64,000 bases of DNA from positions 434,001 through 498,000 of the forward strand of contig CAWHJF010000013.1 of assembly GCA_963829575.1 (NCBI GenBank). The letters run 5' to 3'. This DNA is from KACC-23026 sp963829575 (lineage in GTDB: Bacteria > Bacillota > Bacilli > Bacillales > Sporolactobacillaceae). The translations under genes were made by a program, and so were the position numbers. Positions 33,553-41,610 of the stretch are shown here, in pieces; within the stretch, counting starts at the first letter, position 1, and each line of letters opens with the position of its first letter. The notes under the pieces were generated by a model. The model saw only the letters and a list, made by a program, of their open reading frames with translations. It was not told where the DNA came from and searched no databases.

Positions 33553-33830
33553 ATGCAATGAAGTGGGAAGTAAATCCATTATAAGGCTTCACAGAGAGCT
33601 CCATGTGCTGAAAAGGAGTAGGCTTTTAACAGATTGAAACAAGCCACAGAGCAGTACATTGGAACCGTTTCGGGGATAATGTAACGGCACTCCCGTTATA
33701 GAGTTAGAGTATAGGAGAATCTATACTTATAGAGTTTGGTATGGGAACGTATCAATAAAATGAGGTGGCACCACGAGATAATCTCGTCCTCAAGACTTTC
33801 AAGTCTTGAGGACGGGATTTTTTGATTTTC
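33553..33830 (+). ncRNA. T-box riboswitch, glutamine specifier (CAA)
   Basis: Stem I can be folded. CAATG (33556) pairs with CATTG (33657); GTGG with CCAC; the S-turn GAAGTA is on the 5' side; the 3' side reads GAAA-CAA-G before CCAC-AGAGC, the same layout as the known glyQS leader. This places the specifier CAA (Gln) at 33640-33642. The distal AGAGAG, the CTCC/GGAG stem and a TGCTGAAAA apical loop follow. The T-box is GAGGTGGCACCACG with bulge TGGC at 33766-33769, calling for a tRNA with discriminator G. The terminator is GTCCTCAAGACT-ttc-AAGTCTTGAGGAC (from 33786) with six T. Uncharged tRNA-Gln should switch on the MFS gene. Confidence 0.93.
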
Positions 33831-33856
33831 TAGAAAACATTTAGGGGGAGAGCCAT

Positions 33857-35092
33857 ATGGAGAACAAGCACAAACACGCTCTGACATTTCGCTTTCTATT
33901 GTTATTTGGAATTGGTGTTTCAAACATTGGAGATTGGATTTATTTAATCGCTTTAAATCTAATGGTTCTCAATCTCACGCATTCACCTCTTGCTGTCGCC
34001 TTATTATACCTATTAAAACCTTTCGCGACCCTTTTGACGAATGGTTGGTCGGGAAGTTTGATCGATCGTATGAATAAGCGTTTATTAATGCTGGTTCTAG
34101 ATTTCTTTCGGGCCCTTATCTTAATTGTTTTGATTTTTACCCCTTCAATGGAGGCGATTTATTTAATTGTCGTCGTCGTAAACATGGCAGGGGCGATTTT
34201 TAGTTCGTCTTCAATTGTCTATATGACGAAGCTGATTCCAAAAGAAAAGCGAAAGCAATTTAACGCCTTTGAAAGTTTAATTTCTTCTGGCGCGTTCTTG
34301 CTTGGACCTGCCATTGCGGGGCTATTATTTATGATTGGGACACCCAGAATGGCCATCTTAATCAACGCCCTTTCATTCTTATTTTCAGGGCTGATCACAT
34401 TGTTTATGCCTAATCTAGAGACCCAATCAACTGGAATCGATTCTGCTGGAAAATTGGATTGGAATGTATTCAAAAATGATCTAAAAGCCGTTTTGAATTT
34501 TGTAAAAGCAAATCGGTATATCTCTATGATTTATTTATTATTTAGCTTTGTCATAGTTGTTATGCCTTCGAGTGTGGACTCACTGGAGGCATCTTTTGCT
34601 AAAGAAGTTTTGTTGATCTCGGACAGTAAATACGGGTTTCTTGTGAGTCTTGCAGGAATGGGGTTTGTCATCGGGGCGATTACGAATGCATGTTTTGTTT
34701 CAAAAGTTTCAACCTCTCTTTTAATTGGTATGGGTTCCGCGCTCGTGGCCATTGGCTATGTCATCTACTCTTTTTCAAACTCCTTTAATGTTGCCTCTAT
34801 CGGATTTTTCGTTCTTTCTTTTTTCCTAGCTTTCGCTAACACAGGTTTTCTGACCTTTTTTCAGGACCATATACCTCCGGACATAATGGGGAGAGTAGGG
34901 AGTATTTTTGGGTTGTTTGAGGCAGTTATTATAATTTTTCTTACAGCTTCTTTTGGAATCGCAGCTCAACTCGTTTCCATTCGTTTTATTATTGTTGTAG
35001 GAACCGTAATTATGCTCTCTTTTTCCATACTATTATGTGCGTTGAGTGTTCAACGGTCTAAAATGAGATATTATAAATTTGAGGACGACTAA
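33857..35092 (+). CDS. MFS transporter (MefA/MFS_3-like) under Gln T-box control
   Basis: A 411-residue transporter with about 12 membrane helices. The start (FLLLFGIGVSNIGDWIYLIALNLMVLNLT) and the helix 2-3 loop (GWSGSLIDRMNKRLLMLVLDFFRA) are those of the MFS_3 group, which includes macrolide exporters and siderophore exporters. It should sit in the cytoplasmic membrane. AGGGGGAG precedes ATG 33857. It is the only gene after the Gln T-box, so it should be made when charged glutaminyl-tRNA is short. This suggests a Gln-related or antimicrobial (glutaminyl-tRNA synthetase-targeting) substrate, but that is inference. Confidence 0.9.
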   Translation: MENKHKHALTFRFLLLFGIGVSNIGDWIYLIALNLMVLNLTHSPLAVALLYLLKPFATLLTNGWSGSLIDRMNKRLLMLVLDFFRALILIVLIFTPSMEAIYLIVVVVNMAGAIFSSSSIVYMTKLIPKEKRKQFNAFESLISSGAFLLGPAIAGLLFMIGTPRMAILINALSFLFSGLITLFMPNLETQSTGIDSAGKLDWNVFKNDLKAVLNFVKANRYISMIYLLFSFVIVVMPSSVDSLEASFAKEVLLISDSKYGFLVSLAGMGFVIGAITNACFVSKVSTSLLIGMGSALVAIGYVIYSFSNSFNVASIGFFVLSFFLAFANTGFLTFFQDHIPPDIMGRVGSIFGLFEAVIIIFLTASFGIAAQLVSIRFIIVVGTVIMLSFSILLCALSVQRSKMRYYKFEDD

Positions 35093-35123
35093 TTCATTCG
35101 TATTCGTTTGTATTCTTAGAAAA

Positions 35124-35279
35124 GTGAAGTATAGAATAATCAAATTCGTCAAAAGTGTTGTACAAGGATCCAAGAGCTTGAAGATTCCATTTACATGGTA
35201 TGGAAAGGCAGACCATTCACAGGACCTGGTTATTTTTCTTTCAGGTACAGGATACACGGTTATAGGTGTTACTCTTCCA
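35124..35279 (+). pseudogene. Alpha/beta-hydrolase 5' remnant, cut by a repeat element
   Basis: From GTG 35124 the frame reads KYRIIKFVKSVVQGSKSL, IPFTWYGKADHSQDLVIF and LSGTGYTV, which resembles the N-terminal ~50 residues of alpha/beta-hydrolases (beta strand followed by the oxyanion-turn GxGYTV). At about 35270 the similarity ends and the sequence passes into the repeat that starts with CCAAAAACGTCTG. No catalytic Ser, Asp or His part is present, and there is no good ribosome site. I take it as a gene broken by insertion or rearrangement. Confidence 0.5.
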
Positions 35280-35626
35280 AAAACGTCTGTTGGAACCTTG
35301 AGAGTGTGGGCCGCGCGACGATATAAGTAAATAGCGCCTCCTCGTGTCCGTAAATTCAAAACAGGGACACAACGATCCGTTATCGGCCGCAATCACACCC
35401 CTGGTGGCACGTTACGTCACCCAAATGACGCTATTCCTCTAAAAACGTCTGTTGGAACCTCATGTGAGGGGGATTAACGAACTGTCGTGTACACTACCGT
35501 TGTCCCGCACGCCGATATAAGCAAATAGCGCCTCCTCGTGTCCGTAAATTCAAAACAGGGACACAACGATCCGTTATTGGCCGCAATCACACCCCTGGTG
35601 GCACGTTACGTCACTCAGATGACGCT
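35277..35626. repeat. Duplicated repeat element (two 114-bp near-identical copies plus short leaders)
   Basis: The 114-bp core at 35319-35432 recurs at 35513-35626 with only a handful of differences. It begins CGATATAAG and ends ATGACGCT, and contains the small hairpin CGTCA...TGACG. A shorter leader (AAAAACGTCTGTTGGAACCT) precedes each core, at 35279-35298 and 35441-35460; the distance from leader to core is 20 bp in copy one and 52 bp in copy two. There is no ORF of transposase type. Confidence 0.85.
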
Positions 35627-35653
35627 AATCTTTCAATACGTATACTGTAACTA

Positions 35654-35688
35654 TAAAAAAACCGACCCCATCCTTTGGAGTCGGTCTT
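35654..35688 (-). terminator. Terminator of the HAD hydrolase gene
   Basis: On the minus strand ACCGACTCC-aaagga-TGGGGTCGGT (G-T wobbles) followed by TTTTTTT. Confidence 0.9.
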
Positions 35689-35704
35689 AAGCGTTCGTTT
35701 GAAT

Positions 35705-36850
35705 TTACTTTTCCGGCAAAATGGATTTAAACTCACTTAGGTCATTTAAAATATAATCCGCTTCATGTTGTTCAAACGTAGCACGAGCGGCTTTTCCTGA
35801 AAGACCAGTGAGAACCGCAACAAATTGGGCACCGATCTCACGGGCAGCGAGTAAATCGGCTAATGAATCTCCGACAATCAATAGGGTATCGGCCTTTTCA
35901 ATTGGACGAGGGAGAGTGTAGATGGTTTCAACATCTGGTTGCCATTTGTAAAATCCAATTAAATAGGTGAGCGGGTGGGGTTTTGAAAGGGAGCCCCATT
36001 CCGGGTGTTTCTTTTTGTAGTCTTCCATATCACTCGCGGTCACAATACGGTCTTGTTCAAATAAATCCCATATTTCAAGCTCGCGCAGGGGGACTTCCGT
36101 TTCAATCGTTGGGCGTCCTGTCCCAATTCCAATCTGGTAACCTTCTTCAACCAAAGAAGAAAATAAGGTTTTGAGATCGGGAGGAGATAGAAGTGGCAGT
36201 TCATCTTCTAAGAAGCCTGGTTTCGTCCCATCGATCCCCCTTACGCCATTTACTTCCTCATAGCGCTTAGTTCCAAGGTAAAATTCTTGAAATGCCGCCT
36301 GACCAATCGCCCACAACGGTTCACGTTTTGAGAAACGTGTCGTCGGCTGGCCTAATTTACTTTCGGCAAATTTGTCGAGACGCTGGAAAAGATCCGGTTC
36401 ATCGTCCCAAGCACTTAAATCTGTTACGAATTGGTCATATGAAGGCTGATAGTTTCGCGAAACACGCTGGGAACTAAAGACCTCACCGATTTGATTGAGA
36501 AGTTCGGTATCAAACCCCTCATCAAGCCCTTTTTGTACAAGGTCGGAATACTTTTCATTAATGGCTTCTAAAATGTGGATAAGATGGTAGGAAAAGGTTA
36601 AATAGACCATGTCCCAGTTGGCATTAATACCTAGATATTTAATGAAATTTAGGACTTTATCATTTTGGAAAACTTCTGCTCGGTTAGCAGCAATTTCTTC
36701 ATTTGTGAGCGTGGTTTTAAACGCATAACCCTCAATCCCCAAATAATTCGGACTGTAGAGCAATTCACGAACGGTCAGTGCAGAAGCATCGAAATAGCGC
36801 TCCTCGCTTAGAATAACCCCATCGACATCAAATAAAATCGTTTCAATCAT
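35705..36850 (-). CDS. HAD-superfamily hydrolase
   Basis: A 381-residue protein. HAD motif I is FDVDGVIL at about residues 6-13 (nucleophile Asp and acid-base Asp), motif II is in GIGTGRP near residue 240, the lysine motif appears around KPHPLTYL near 290, and motif IV is VGDSLADLLAAREIG near 335. The long insert between motifs I and II (over 200 residues) is an unusually large cap domain. A phosphatase or beta-phosphoglucomutase-like activity is possible; the substrate is unknown. ATG 36850 is preferred because AAGGA then stands eight bases upstream; ATG 36859 would overlap that site. Confidence 0.85.
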   Translation of the reverse strand: MIETILFDVDGVILSEERYFDASALTVRELLYSPNYLGIEGYAFKTTLTNEEIAANRAEVFQNDKVLNFIKYLGINANWDMVYLTFSYHLIHILEAINEKYSDLVQKGLDEGFDTELLNQIGEVFSSQRVSRNYQPSYDQFVTDLSAWDDEPDLFQRLDKFAESKLGQPTTRFSKREPLWAIGQAAFQEFYLGTKRYEEVNGVRGIDGTKPGFLEDELPLLSPPDLKTLFSSLVEEGYQIGIGTGRPTIETEVPLRELEIWDLFEQDRIVTASDMEDYKKKHPEWGSLSKPHPLTYLIGFYKWQPDVETIYTLPRPIEKADTLLIVGDSLADLLAAREIGAQFVAVLTGLSGKAARATFEQHEADYILNDLSEFKSILPEK

Positions 36851-37091
36851 CTCATCCATCCTTACTTCTCTATTTTTATATACTATCGAACGTATAAAAT
36901 TTCGCTATTGTGCTTAAGGAAGATAGTATAAGAAACACTAATGCTTTCTAAAAATAGTATCATTGCTTTAAAGCCTTATCAAGATAAAGTGATGAATTTT
37001 TAGAGTGTTTAACTTATTTTAACATGGTTGTGAAGAAAATAGGACAGGAAGGAGGTGACACAAGAATCATAGTGGATGAATTCTATAAAGG
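36851..37091. other. Gap between HAD and DUF4395 genes
   Basis: AT-rich, with the HAD promoter on the minus strand. An AAGGAGGTGA (37049-37058), identical to the anti-ribosomal consensus, is followed only by an 11-codon GTG frame (37072), so it looks like an orphan ribosome site of a lost or very small ORF. Nothing else is apparent. Confidence 0.35.
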
Positions 37092-37132
37092 AAAAAAGAG
37101 AAACTGAGCCGTTTGCTTCAGTTTCTCTTTTA
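37092..37132 (-). terminator. Terminator of the DUF4395 gene
   Basis: AGAGAAACTGA / TCAGTTTCTCT stem, with a T-run on the minus strand (CTTTTTTCC). It also has TTTT on the plus side and may work both ways. Confidence 0.85.
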
Positions 37133-37148
37133 AATTGGATTGATTTTA

Positions 37149-37565
37149 TTAAGTGCGTGCTTTCAGACTGCGATGGTATTTCCACATTCTATAGCGAAAC
37201 CGAATCGTACAACCAATGCAGAAGCCCATGATGGCAATACCGGCTGCGAGAATCACCATCACGCTAAAGAGAATCGCAATAATTTGGAGATTCATGGCAA
37301 AAAACGCGAGTGACAAGCCTAAACAAATGGTCGCAATCCATTGATTAAAGAGTTGTTGATCCGGATCTTCCATTATATAAGCGGACATGGGTTTTCGTAA
37401 AAGGTTTCGCGAAACCCGAATGATCGGATTTTTTTTTAAAATTAAGGTTACCACACCAATTACGAAGGGGAGTAAAAGGATCCAGTGGCTGACTAAGAGA
37501 CCTAGAAGGGAGGTAAGGACAATAAAACTTTGATTAAGCCGCACAAGCGGTCTAGGAATTCCCAT
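37149..37565 (-). CDS. DUF4395 membrane protein
   Basis: A 138-residue integral membrane protein with about four hydrophobic segments. The start MGIPRPLVRLNQSFIVL and the late GFCIGCTIRFRYRMWKYH are characteristic of the DUF4395 family. Two Cys (C-I-G-C) near residue 120 face the membrane surface and may be redox-active. Function unknown; the family is sometimes encoded next to thioredoxin-like genes, which is not the case here. AGGAGG seven bases before ATG 37565 sets the start; the longer frame upstream has no support. Confidence 0.8.
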   Translation of the reverse strand: MGIPRPLVRLNQSFIVLTSLLGLLVSHWILLLPFVIGVVTLILKKNPIIRVSRNLLRKPMSAYIMEDPDQQLFNQWIATICLGLSLAFFAMNLQIIAILFSVMVILAAGIAIMGFCIGCTIRFRYRMWKYHRSLKART

Positions 37566-37828
37566 TAAAATGCCTCCTAATATAAAATAATTTCCTTGTA
37601 AGCTCATTATACATACCTTTTTACTCGGAATAAAGTAAATTGTTTTAAAATGGGTTAAATTTTTAATAAGGGTATGGAAATTCTTGATTTCCACTCTCGT
37701 TTTGTCGCATTTCCATTCTTTCGCAATAATAGACTAAAGCATAAACGTGTAAAATTTATAATAAGTAAAATCTGCTCGTCCGCATAGGCGGGCGGATCTC
37801 TTTTCATTTGAATCAATAAGGAGTAAAA

Positions 37829-37842
37829 TGTAAGCACTTACA
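37829..37842. promoter_or_regulatory. cre-like palindrome before the thiolase gene
   Basis: TGTAAGCACTTACA (palindromic apart from the centre) fits the cre pattern except for CA instead of CG at the centre. It lies 24 bp before the thiolase ATG, a position for a roadblock or operator. Confidence 0.55.
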
Positions 37843-37866
37843 TTATGAGGCTTAAGGAGGCTTAAT

Positions 37867-39066
37867 ATGAAAGAGGTTGTGATTGTCGATGCGGTTCGAA
37901 CACCAATTGGTCGGTATAAAGGAGCTTTAAAACAAATCCGACCGGATGATTTAGCGGCTATAGTAATTAAAGCGTTAATTGAACGGAACCCTAACGTTCC
38001 GAGTGATGAGATTGAAGAGGTGTTCATGGGAAATGCCAATGGGGCAGGTGAAGAAAATCGAAACGTGGCCCGAATGGCTGCTCTTTTGGCAGGATTACCG
38101 ATTCAGGTTGGCGGGGCAACCGTAAACCGTTTGTGCGGCTCGGGCCTTGAAGCAGTCAACCAAGCCGCTCGCGCGATTATGGTGGGGGATGGTGAGATCT
38201 ATATTGCCGGTGGTACAGAAAGCATGACGCGTGCGCCGCTTGTTATGGCGAAACCTTCTTCGGAATTTCCACGCGGGAACCAAGAGCTGTACGATACGAC
38301 CATTGGTTGGCGATTTGTGAATCCACAACTCGACGCACAATATGGGACAGATAGTATGCCCCAAACCGCTGAAAATGTGGCGAATCGATATGGGGTTTCG
38401 AGAGCGGAGCAAGATGAATTTGCGTATACCAGTCAAATGCGTGCCAAAAAAGCGATGGAGTCGGGGCGCTTGACTAACGAAATTGTTCCGGTAACCTATC
38501 AAGATCGAAAATTAGGGGCAATTACGGTGGATCAAGATGAACATCCAAGACCAACGACCTCACAACAAAAATTAGCTTCTTTAAACCCTCTTTTTGAGAA
38601 TGGAACGATAACAGCAGGAAATGCGTCAGGGATTAACGATGGCGCTTCAGCACTTTTATTAATGAGTGCGGATAAGGCGCGCGAGCTAGGCGTTCAACCG
38701 ATGGCGCGTTTTGTAGCATGCGGAACGGTTGGCCTTCAGCCTGACGTGATGGGTCTCGGCCCAATTGGTGCAACGCAAAAGGCTTTGAAACGAGCGGGTT
38801 GGAAGGTGGAGGACCTTGATTTAGTGGAAATTAACGAGGCATTCGCTTCCCAATCGCTTGAATGCATTCGCCAGCTGGAATTGGATCCAAACCGAGTCAA
38901 TGTAAACGGTGGAGCGATTGCCTTTGGGCATCCGCTTGGTGCGAGTGGGGCACGGATTTTAACCACCCTCTTGCATGAAATGAAAAAACGCGAAGTAAGC
39001 CGTGGATTAGCGACGATGTGTATCGGAGTGGGGCAAGGCATTGCAACATTGGTTGAGCGTTTTTAA
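37867..39066 (+). CDS. Acetyl-CoA acyltransferase / thiolase
   Basis: A 399-residue thiolase. The acyl-accepting Cys is in VNRLCGSGLEAVNQAARAI near residue 90, the second signature NVNGGAIAFGHPLGASGAR near 350, and the C-terminal active-site MCIGVGQG near 385. The N-terminal GNANGAGEENRNVARMAALLAGLP resembles the beta-ketoadipyl-CoA / 3-ketoacyl-CoA thiolase subgroup (PcaF/FadA). It condenses or cleaves acyl-CoA in the cytosol. AAGGAGG precedes ATG 37867. It stands alone with a strong hairpin after it; the cre-like site suggests catabolite control of lipid or aromatic-acid degradation. Confidence 0.9.
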   Translation: MKEVVIVDAVRTPIGRYKGALKQIRPDDLAAIVIKALIERNPNVPSDEIEEVFMGNANGAGEENRNVARMAALLAGLPIQVGGATVNRLCGSGLEAVNQAARAIMVGDGEIYIAGGTESMTRAPLVMAKPSSEFPRGNQELYDTTIGWRFVNPQLDAQYGTDSMPQTAENVANRYGVSRAEQDEFAYTSQMRAKKAMESGRLTNEIVPVTYQDRKLGAITVDQDEHPRPTTSQQKLASLNPLFENGTITAGNASGINDGASALLLMSADKARELGVQPMARFVACGTVGLQPDVMGLGPIGATQKALKRAGWKVEDLDLVEINEAFASQSLECIRQLELDPNRVNVNGGAIAFGHPLGASGARILTTLLHEMKKREVSRGLATMCIGVGQGIATLVERF

Positions 39067-39078
39067 AAATGAATAAAT

Positions 39079-39137
39079 AAGAGCCACGCAAAGCGATTAG
39101 GTGATTCGCCTTGCGTGGCTCTTATTAACCTTTTTTG
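39079..39137 (+). terminator. Hairpin after the thiolase gene
   Basis: AAGAGCCACGCAA-gcga / ttcgc-CTTGCGTGGCTCTT forms a long stem; TTTTTT follows 8 bases later, so it is a slightly non-canonical terminator. Confidence 0.75.
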
Positions 39138-39175
39138 TTTAAGTCGTCATCCGACGATGGAGCGGCACGCGATCA

Positions 39176-39466
39176 TTAAAAACCACCAGGTGGTGGAAAG
39201 CCGTTCCCCATCATCGATCCACCACTAAATGCGGACGAATGCGGTTTGACAATCCCATGGTGATGAAACAGTGTTTTGTGACCGCATTTGACACAGAACG
39301 CGGCATGTGGCTCATTTTTGGCGCCGCATCCTCCGTCAATAAGTCCTGCTTCATCCATGCAGCGATTTTCTAATGGTGCGCCGCAGGACACACAGAATTT
39401 GTCACCTTCATACCCTGTCATCCCACAACGTTGACAATAAATCGGTTCTTTTTCTTCGTCAGCCAT
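39176..39466 (-). CDS. Double zinc-ribbon protein
   Basis: A 96-residue protein with Cys pairs at residues 11/14 and 25/28, then 36, 47 and 58/61, enough for two zinc ribbons. The C-terminal third is His-, Gly- and Pro-rich (FHHHGIVKPHSS, GGSMMGNGFPPPGGF), possibly disordered. Such proteins serve as adapters or nucleic-acid binders, but the role here is unknown. GAGAGGTGA lies six bases before ATG 39466. Confidence 0.7.
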   Translation of the reverse strand: MADEEKEPIYCQRCGMTGYEGDKFCVSCGAPLENRCMDEAGLIDGGCGAKNEPHAAFCVKCGHKTLFHHHGIVKPHSSAFSGGSMMGNGFPPPGGF

Positions 39467-39545
39467 CGTTCTCACCTCTCCTATAAAATATGTAAAGAGT
39501 TCTCTTGAAGTGAATGGGCTGAGAGGCGAAAAGCTAAATCCTATG

Positions 39546-40109
39546 TTAAATAGATGGGTAATGGATGACCATAACCAGGGTCGTGAGCGTTGCGGTTGGG
39601 TTGGTATATTGATGGAGCGAATCGGCTCGGAACCGAATGCCTTCGGATTTGGTTAACGTATAGGTTTGATTCAAACAGTCTAATATCAAGGTTCCTTCGG
39701 TCACCCAAAGATATTCTTCTACACCGATTGGATGAGGATGAGCTTCGTATGAACAGCCCGGTTTGAGGCGAACATGATAAATCTCAAAGTGCTTGCCGTC
39801 TTCAGTTGGGAAGATCGGGTAGACTTCAAAACGGTCTCTGTCTTCAAGAATCGGGGTAATCTCCTCTTCGCTCACACGTTTAATATTCTGCGCTTCCACC
39901 TCAATAAAAGAGGAAAAGGGCACCTTCAATCCTTCTGCAATTTTCCATAACGTACTAACCGTAGGATTGGATTGCGCACGTTCGATTTGCCCGAGCATCG
40001 GCTTACTCACGCCGGTCATCTCTGCGACGCGGTCTAGACTTAACCCTTTAGCTAAGCGGATTTGTTTTAGTCTCTGCCCAATTAGAGCGTTTAATTGGCC
40101 TTTATCCAT
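39546..40109 (-). CDS. XRE-family regulator with cupin sensor domain
   Basis: A 187-residue regulator: HTH_3 domain at about residues 10-64 (LKQIRLAKGLSLDRVAEMTGVSKPMLGQIERAQSNPT) and a C-terminal cupin at about 110-180 (LKPGCSYEAHPHPIGVEEYLWVTEGTLIL), the small-molecule sensor. It is divergent from azlC-azlD, with 80 bp between the starts, so it probably controls these export genes; members of this family regulate amino-acid transporters. AAGGAG lies about nine bases before ATG 40109. The shared region has AT-rich palindromic elements but no clear operator. Confidence 0.88.
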   Translation of the reverse strand: MDKGQLNALIGQRLKQIRLAKGLSLDRVAEMTGVSKPMLGQIERAQSNPTVSTLWKIAEGLKVPFSSFIEVEAQNIKRVSEEEITPILEDRDRFEVYPIFPTEDGKHFEIYHVRLKPGCSYEAHPHPIGVEEYLWVTEGTLILDCLNQTYTLTKSEGIRFRADSLHQYTNPTATLTTLVMVIHYPSI

Positions 40110-40189
40110 GGTTGATGACTCCTTGCCAAACTGTAAAATATAACATACAATTATTATACTTTATTATAATGTCGCCCGGAGGTGCTCTA

Positions 40190-40909
40190 TTGTTATCTTA
40201 TCAAACTTCCATTGGGAATCCTAGTTCGTCGTTAAAAAGGGGGCTAAAGGCTGGGCTGCCGATTGCGATTGGTTATCTACCGATCGCACTGACGTTTGGG
40301 TTATTATCTAGAACTTATAGTCTACCTTTCTTCGACACGATCGGGATGAGCCTTTTTATTTTCGCTGGAGCTTCTCAATTCATGGCGCTTTCGATGCTTT
40401 CAATGGGAACAACGGGTTTTGAATTGATTTTGGCCACGTTTATTATTAACATTCGACATTTTTTAATGAGCGCTTCTATTAATGAGAAAGCGAAACCAGA
40501 ACGAAAATGGAAGAAAGCGTTGTATGCCTTTGGGATTACGGATGAGACCTTTTCGGTGGCCTCACTTTCGAGCGGTGAAATCAATGCCTCTTATATGTGG
40601 GGGTTAATTTTGATGGCTTACGGAAGTTGGGTCGTGAATACGGGCATTGGTTACGGGATCGGCGCCAGTCTGCCACATGTTTTGCAACAAAGTATGGGGA
40701 TTGCTCTTTACGCGATGTTTATCGGGTTGGTTGTGCCGTCATTGAAAAAATACCGAAAAGTTGTGGTGTTATTTAGTTGCTCCGCGGTTCTGTCGACTGT
40801 GGCGTCGTTCTTTTTGTCGACAGGGTGGGCGATTGTGTCGGCCACGTTGATCTCGAGTGTCGTCGTGGAAGTATTCTTATATAAAAAGGGGGTAACGGGC
40901 GATGCCTAA
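40190..40909 (+). CDS. azlC: AzlC-family branched-chain amino-acid exporter subunit
   Basis: A 239-residue membrane protein of the AzlC family: FIFAGASQFMALSMLSMGTTG (about residues 55-75) and INIRHFLMSASINE (about 90-103) are the conserved blocks. With AzlD it forms the membrane exporter for branched-chain amino acids or analogues such as azaleucine. TTG 40190 with GGAGGTG five bases upstream is chosen; the ATG at 40169 would place that ribosome site inside the coding region, and ATGs further upstream are in the divergent promoter zone. It overlaps azlD by 8 bp. Confidence 0.9.
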   Translation: MLSYQTSIGNPSSSLKRGLKAGLPIAIGYLPIALTFGLLSRTYSLPFFDTIGMSLFIFAGASQFMALSMLSMGTTGFELILATFIINIRHFLMSASINEKAKPERKWKKALYAFGITDETFSVASLSSGEINASYMWGLILMAYGSWVVNTGIGYGIGASLPHVLQQSMGIALYAMFIGLVVPSLKKYRKVVVLFSCSAVLSTVASFFLSTGWAIVSATLISSVVVEVFLYKKGVTGDA

Positions 40910-41234
40910 TGGCCTGATCTGGATTATTGTGGGAATGGGGCTTGTTACGTATACGCCACGCATGTTACCTTTGGTTTTTATCAAAACGGATGGCGTGCCA
41001 CCTTTTGTTCAAGCGGTTTTGAAAAATGTGCCATTTGCAGTGTTGGGTGCGTTGATTTTTCCTGGCATTTTTATTATCCAGTCCGGACACCTCCAGTCGA
41101 TGTCGTTAAACGATTTGTTGTTTGGCTTGATCGGTGGTGGGATGGCGTTTGTGGCAGCGATGCTTGAATGGAATATCGTGTTTGTAGTCCTCTCAGCGAT
41201 TGCAGTGCTTGCCATTTATTCACTTTTCACTTAA
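40902..41234 (+). CDS. azlD: AzlD-family membrane protein
   Basis: A 110-residue protein with three to four short hydrophobic segments. YTPRMLPLVFIKTDGVPPFVQAVLKNVPFAVLGALIFPGIF is the typical AzlD block. It is the small partner of AzlC. The ATG at 40902 overlaps the azlC end, and GGGGG stands upstream, so the two are translationally coupled. Confidence 0.92.
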   Translation: MPNGLIWIIVGMGLVTYTPRMLPLVFIKTDGVPPFVQAVLKNVPFAVLGALIFPGIFIIQSGHLQSMSLNDLLFGLIGGGMAFVAAMLEWNIVFVVLSAIAVLAIYSLFT

Positions 41235-41252
41235 ACGAGTGTGTGTCGACGA

Positions 41253-41285
41253 TAAAGTCCTGCCGTTTTTGGAGGGCTTTTTTGT
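41253..41285 (+). terminator. Terminator of azlCD
   Basis: AGTCCTGCC-gttttt-GGAGGGCT with one bulge, then TTTTTT. Confidence 0.8.
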
Positions 41286-41348
41286 GTTTTTGCGGAATAG
41301 AAGTCCGCTTGGGATTCTGAGCGGACAACCGTTCCTTTAAATTAGTGC

Positions 41349-41481
41349 TTGCCCAAAATCCTTAGTCAAAAGAATGGAATTTCGGGCAGGTCACCTGAAG
41401 CCGTTTAAGTTTAGCCATTGTTATAAAATGTATTGAATACATGCCAAAAATTCTGAGTGAAAAGAATGGAATTTTCGGCAA
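41349..41481. repeat. Two related hairpins upstream of yhfN
   Basis: Hairpin 1 (41350-41388) pairs TGCCCAAAATCC with GGAATTTCGGGCA; hairpin 2 (41442-41480) pairs TGCCAAAAATTC with GAATTTTCGGCA. The loops share AAAAGAATGGAATTT-type sequence, so the second looks like a diverged copy of the first. No T-run follows, so they are more likely dispersed repeats than terminators. Confidence 0.65.
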
Positions 41482-41610
41482 ACCTGCAAGATGTGAACCA
41501 AAGAGGAAACTCAAGGAGAAACTTCGGGGAAGAAGGCTCGTTCTAAAATTGTGGACAAAGGATTACATTAATAAGAGGCGTGGAATGATAAAGTTGAGAA
41601 GGAGGATATG

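Noticed and set aside
35390..35435. T-box-like GGTGGCAC within the duplicated repeat (also at 35591-35615)
   Set aside because: No Stem I, no antiterminator complement and no downstream plus-strand gene. The likeness is limited to a few bases.
37049..37107. Perfect AAGGAGGTGA ribosome site with a tiny ORF
   Set aside because: Only an 11-codon GTG frame follows, at 13-base spacing, which is too little for a gene call. A similar orphan AAGGAGGTGA at about 46291 has no ORF either.
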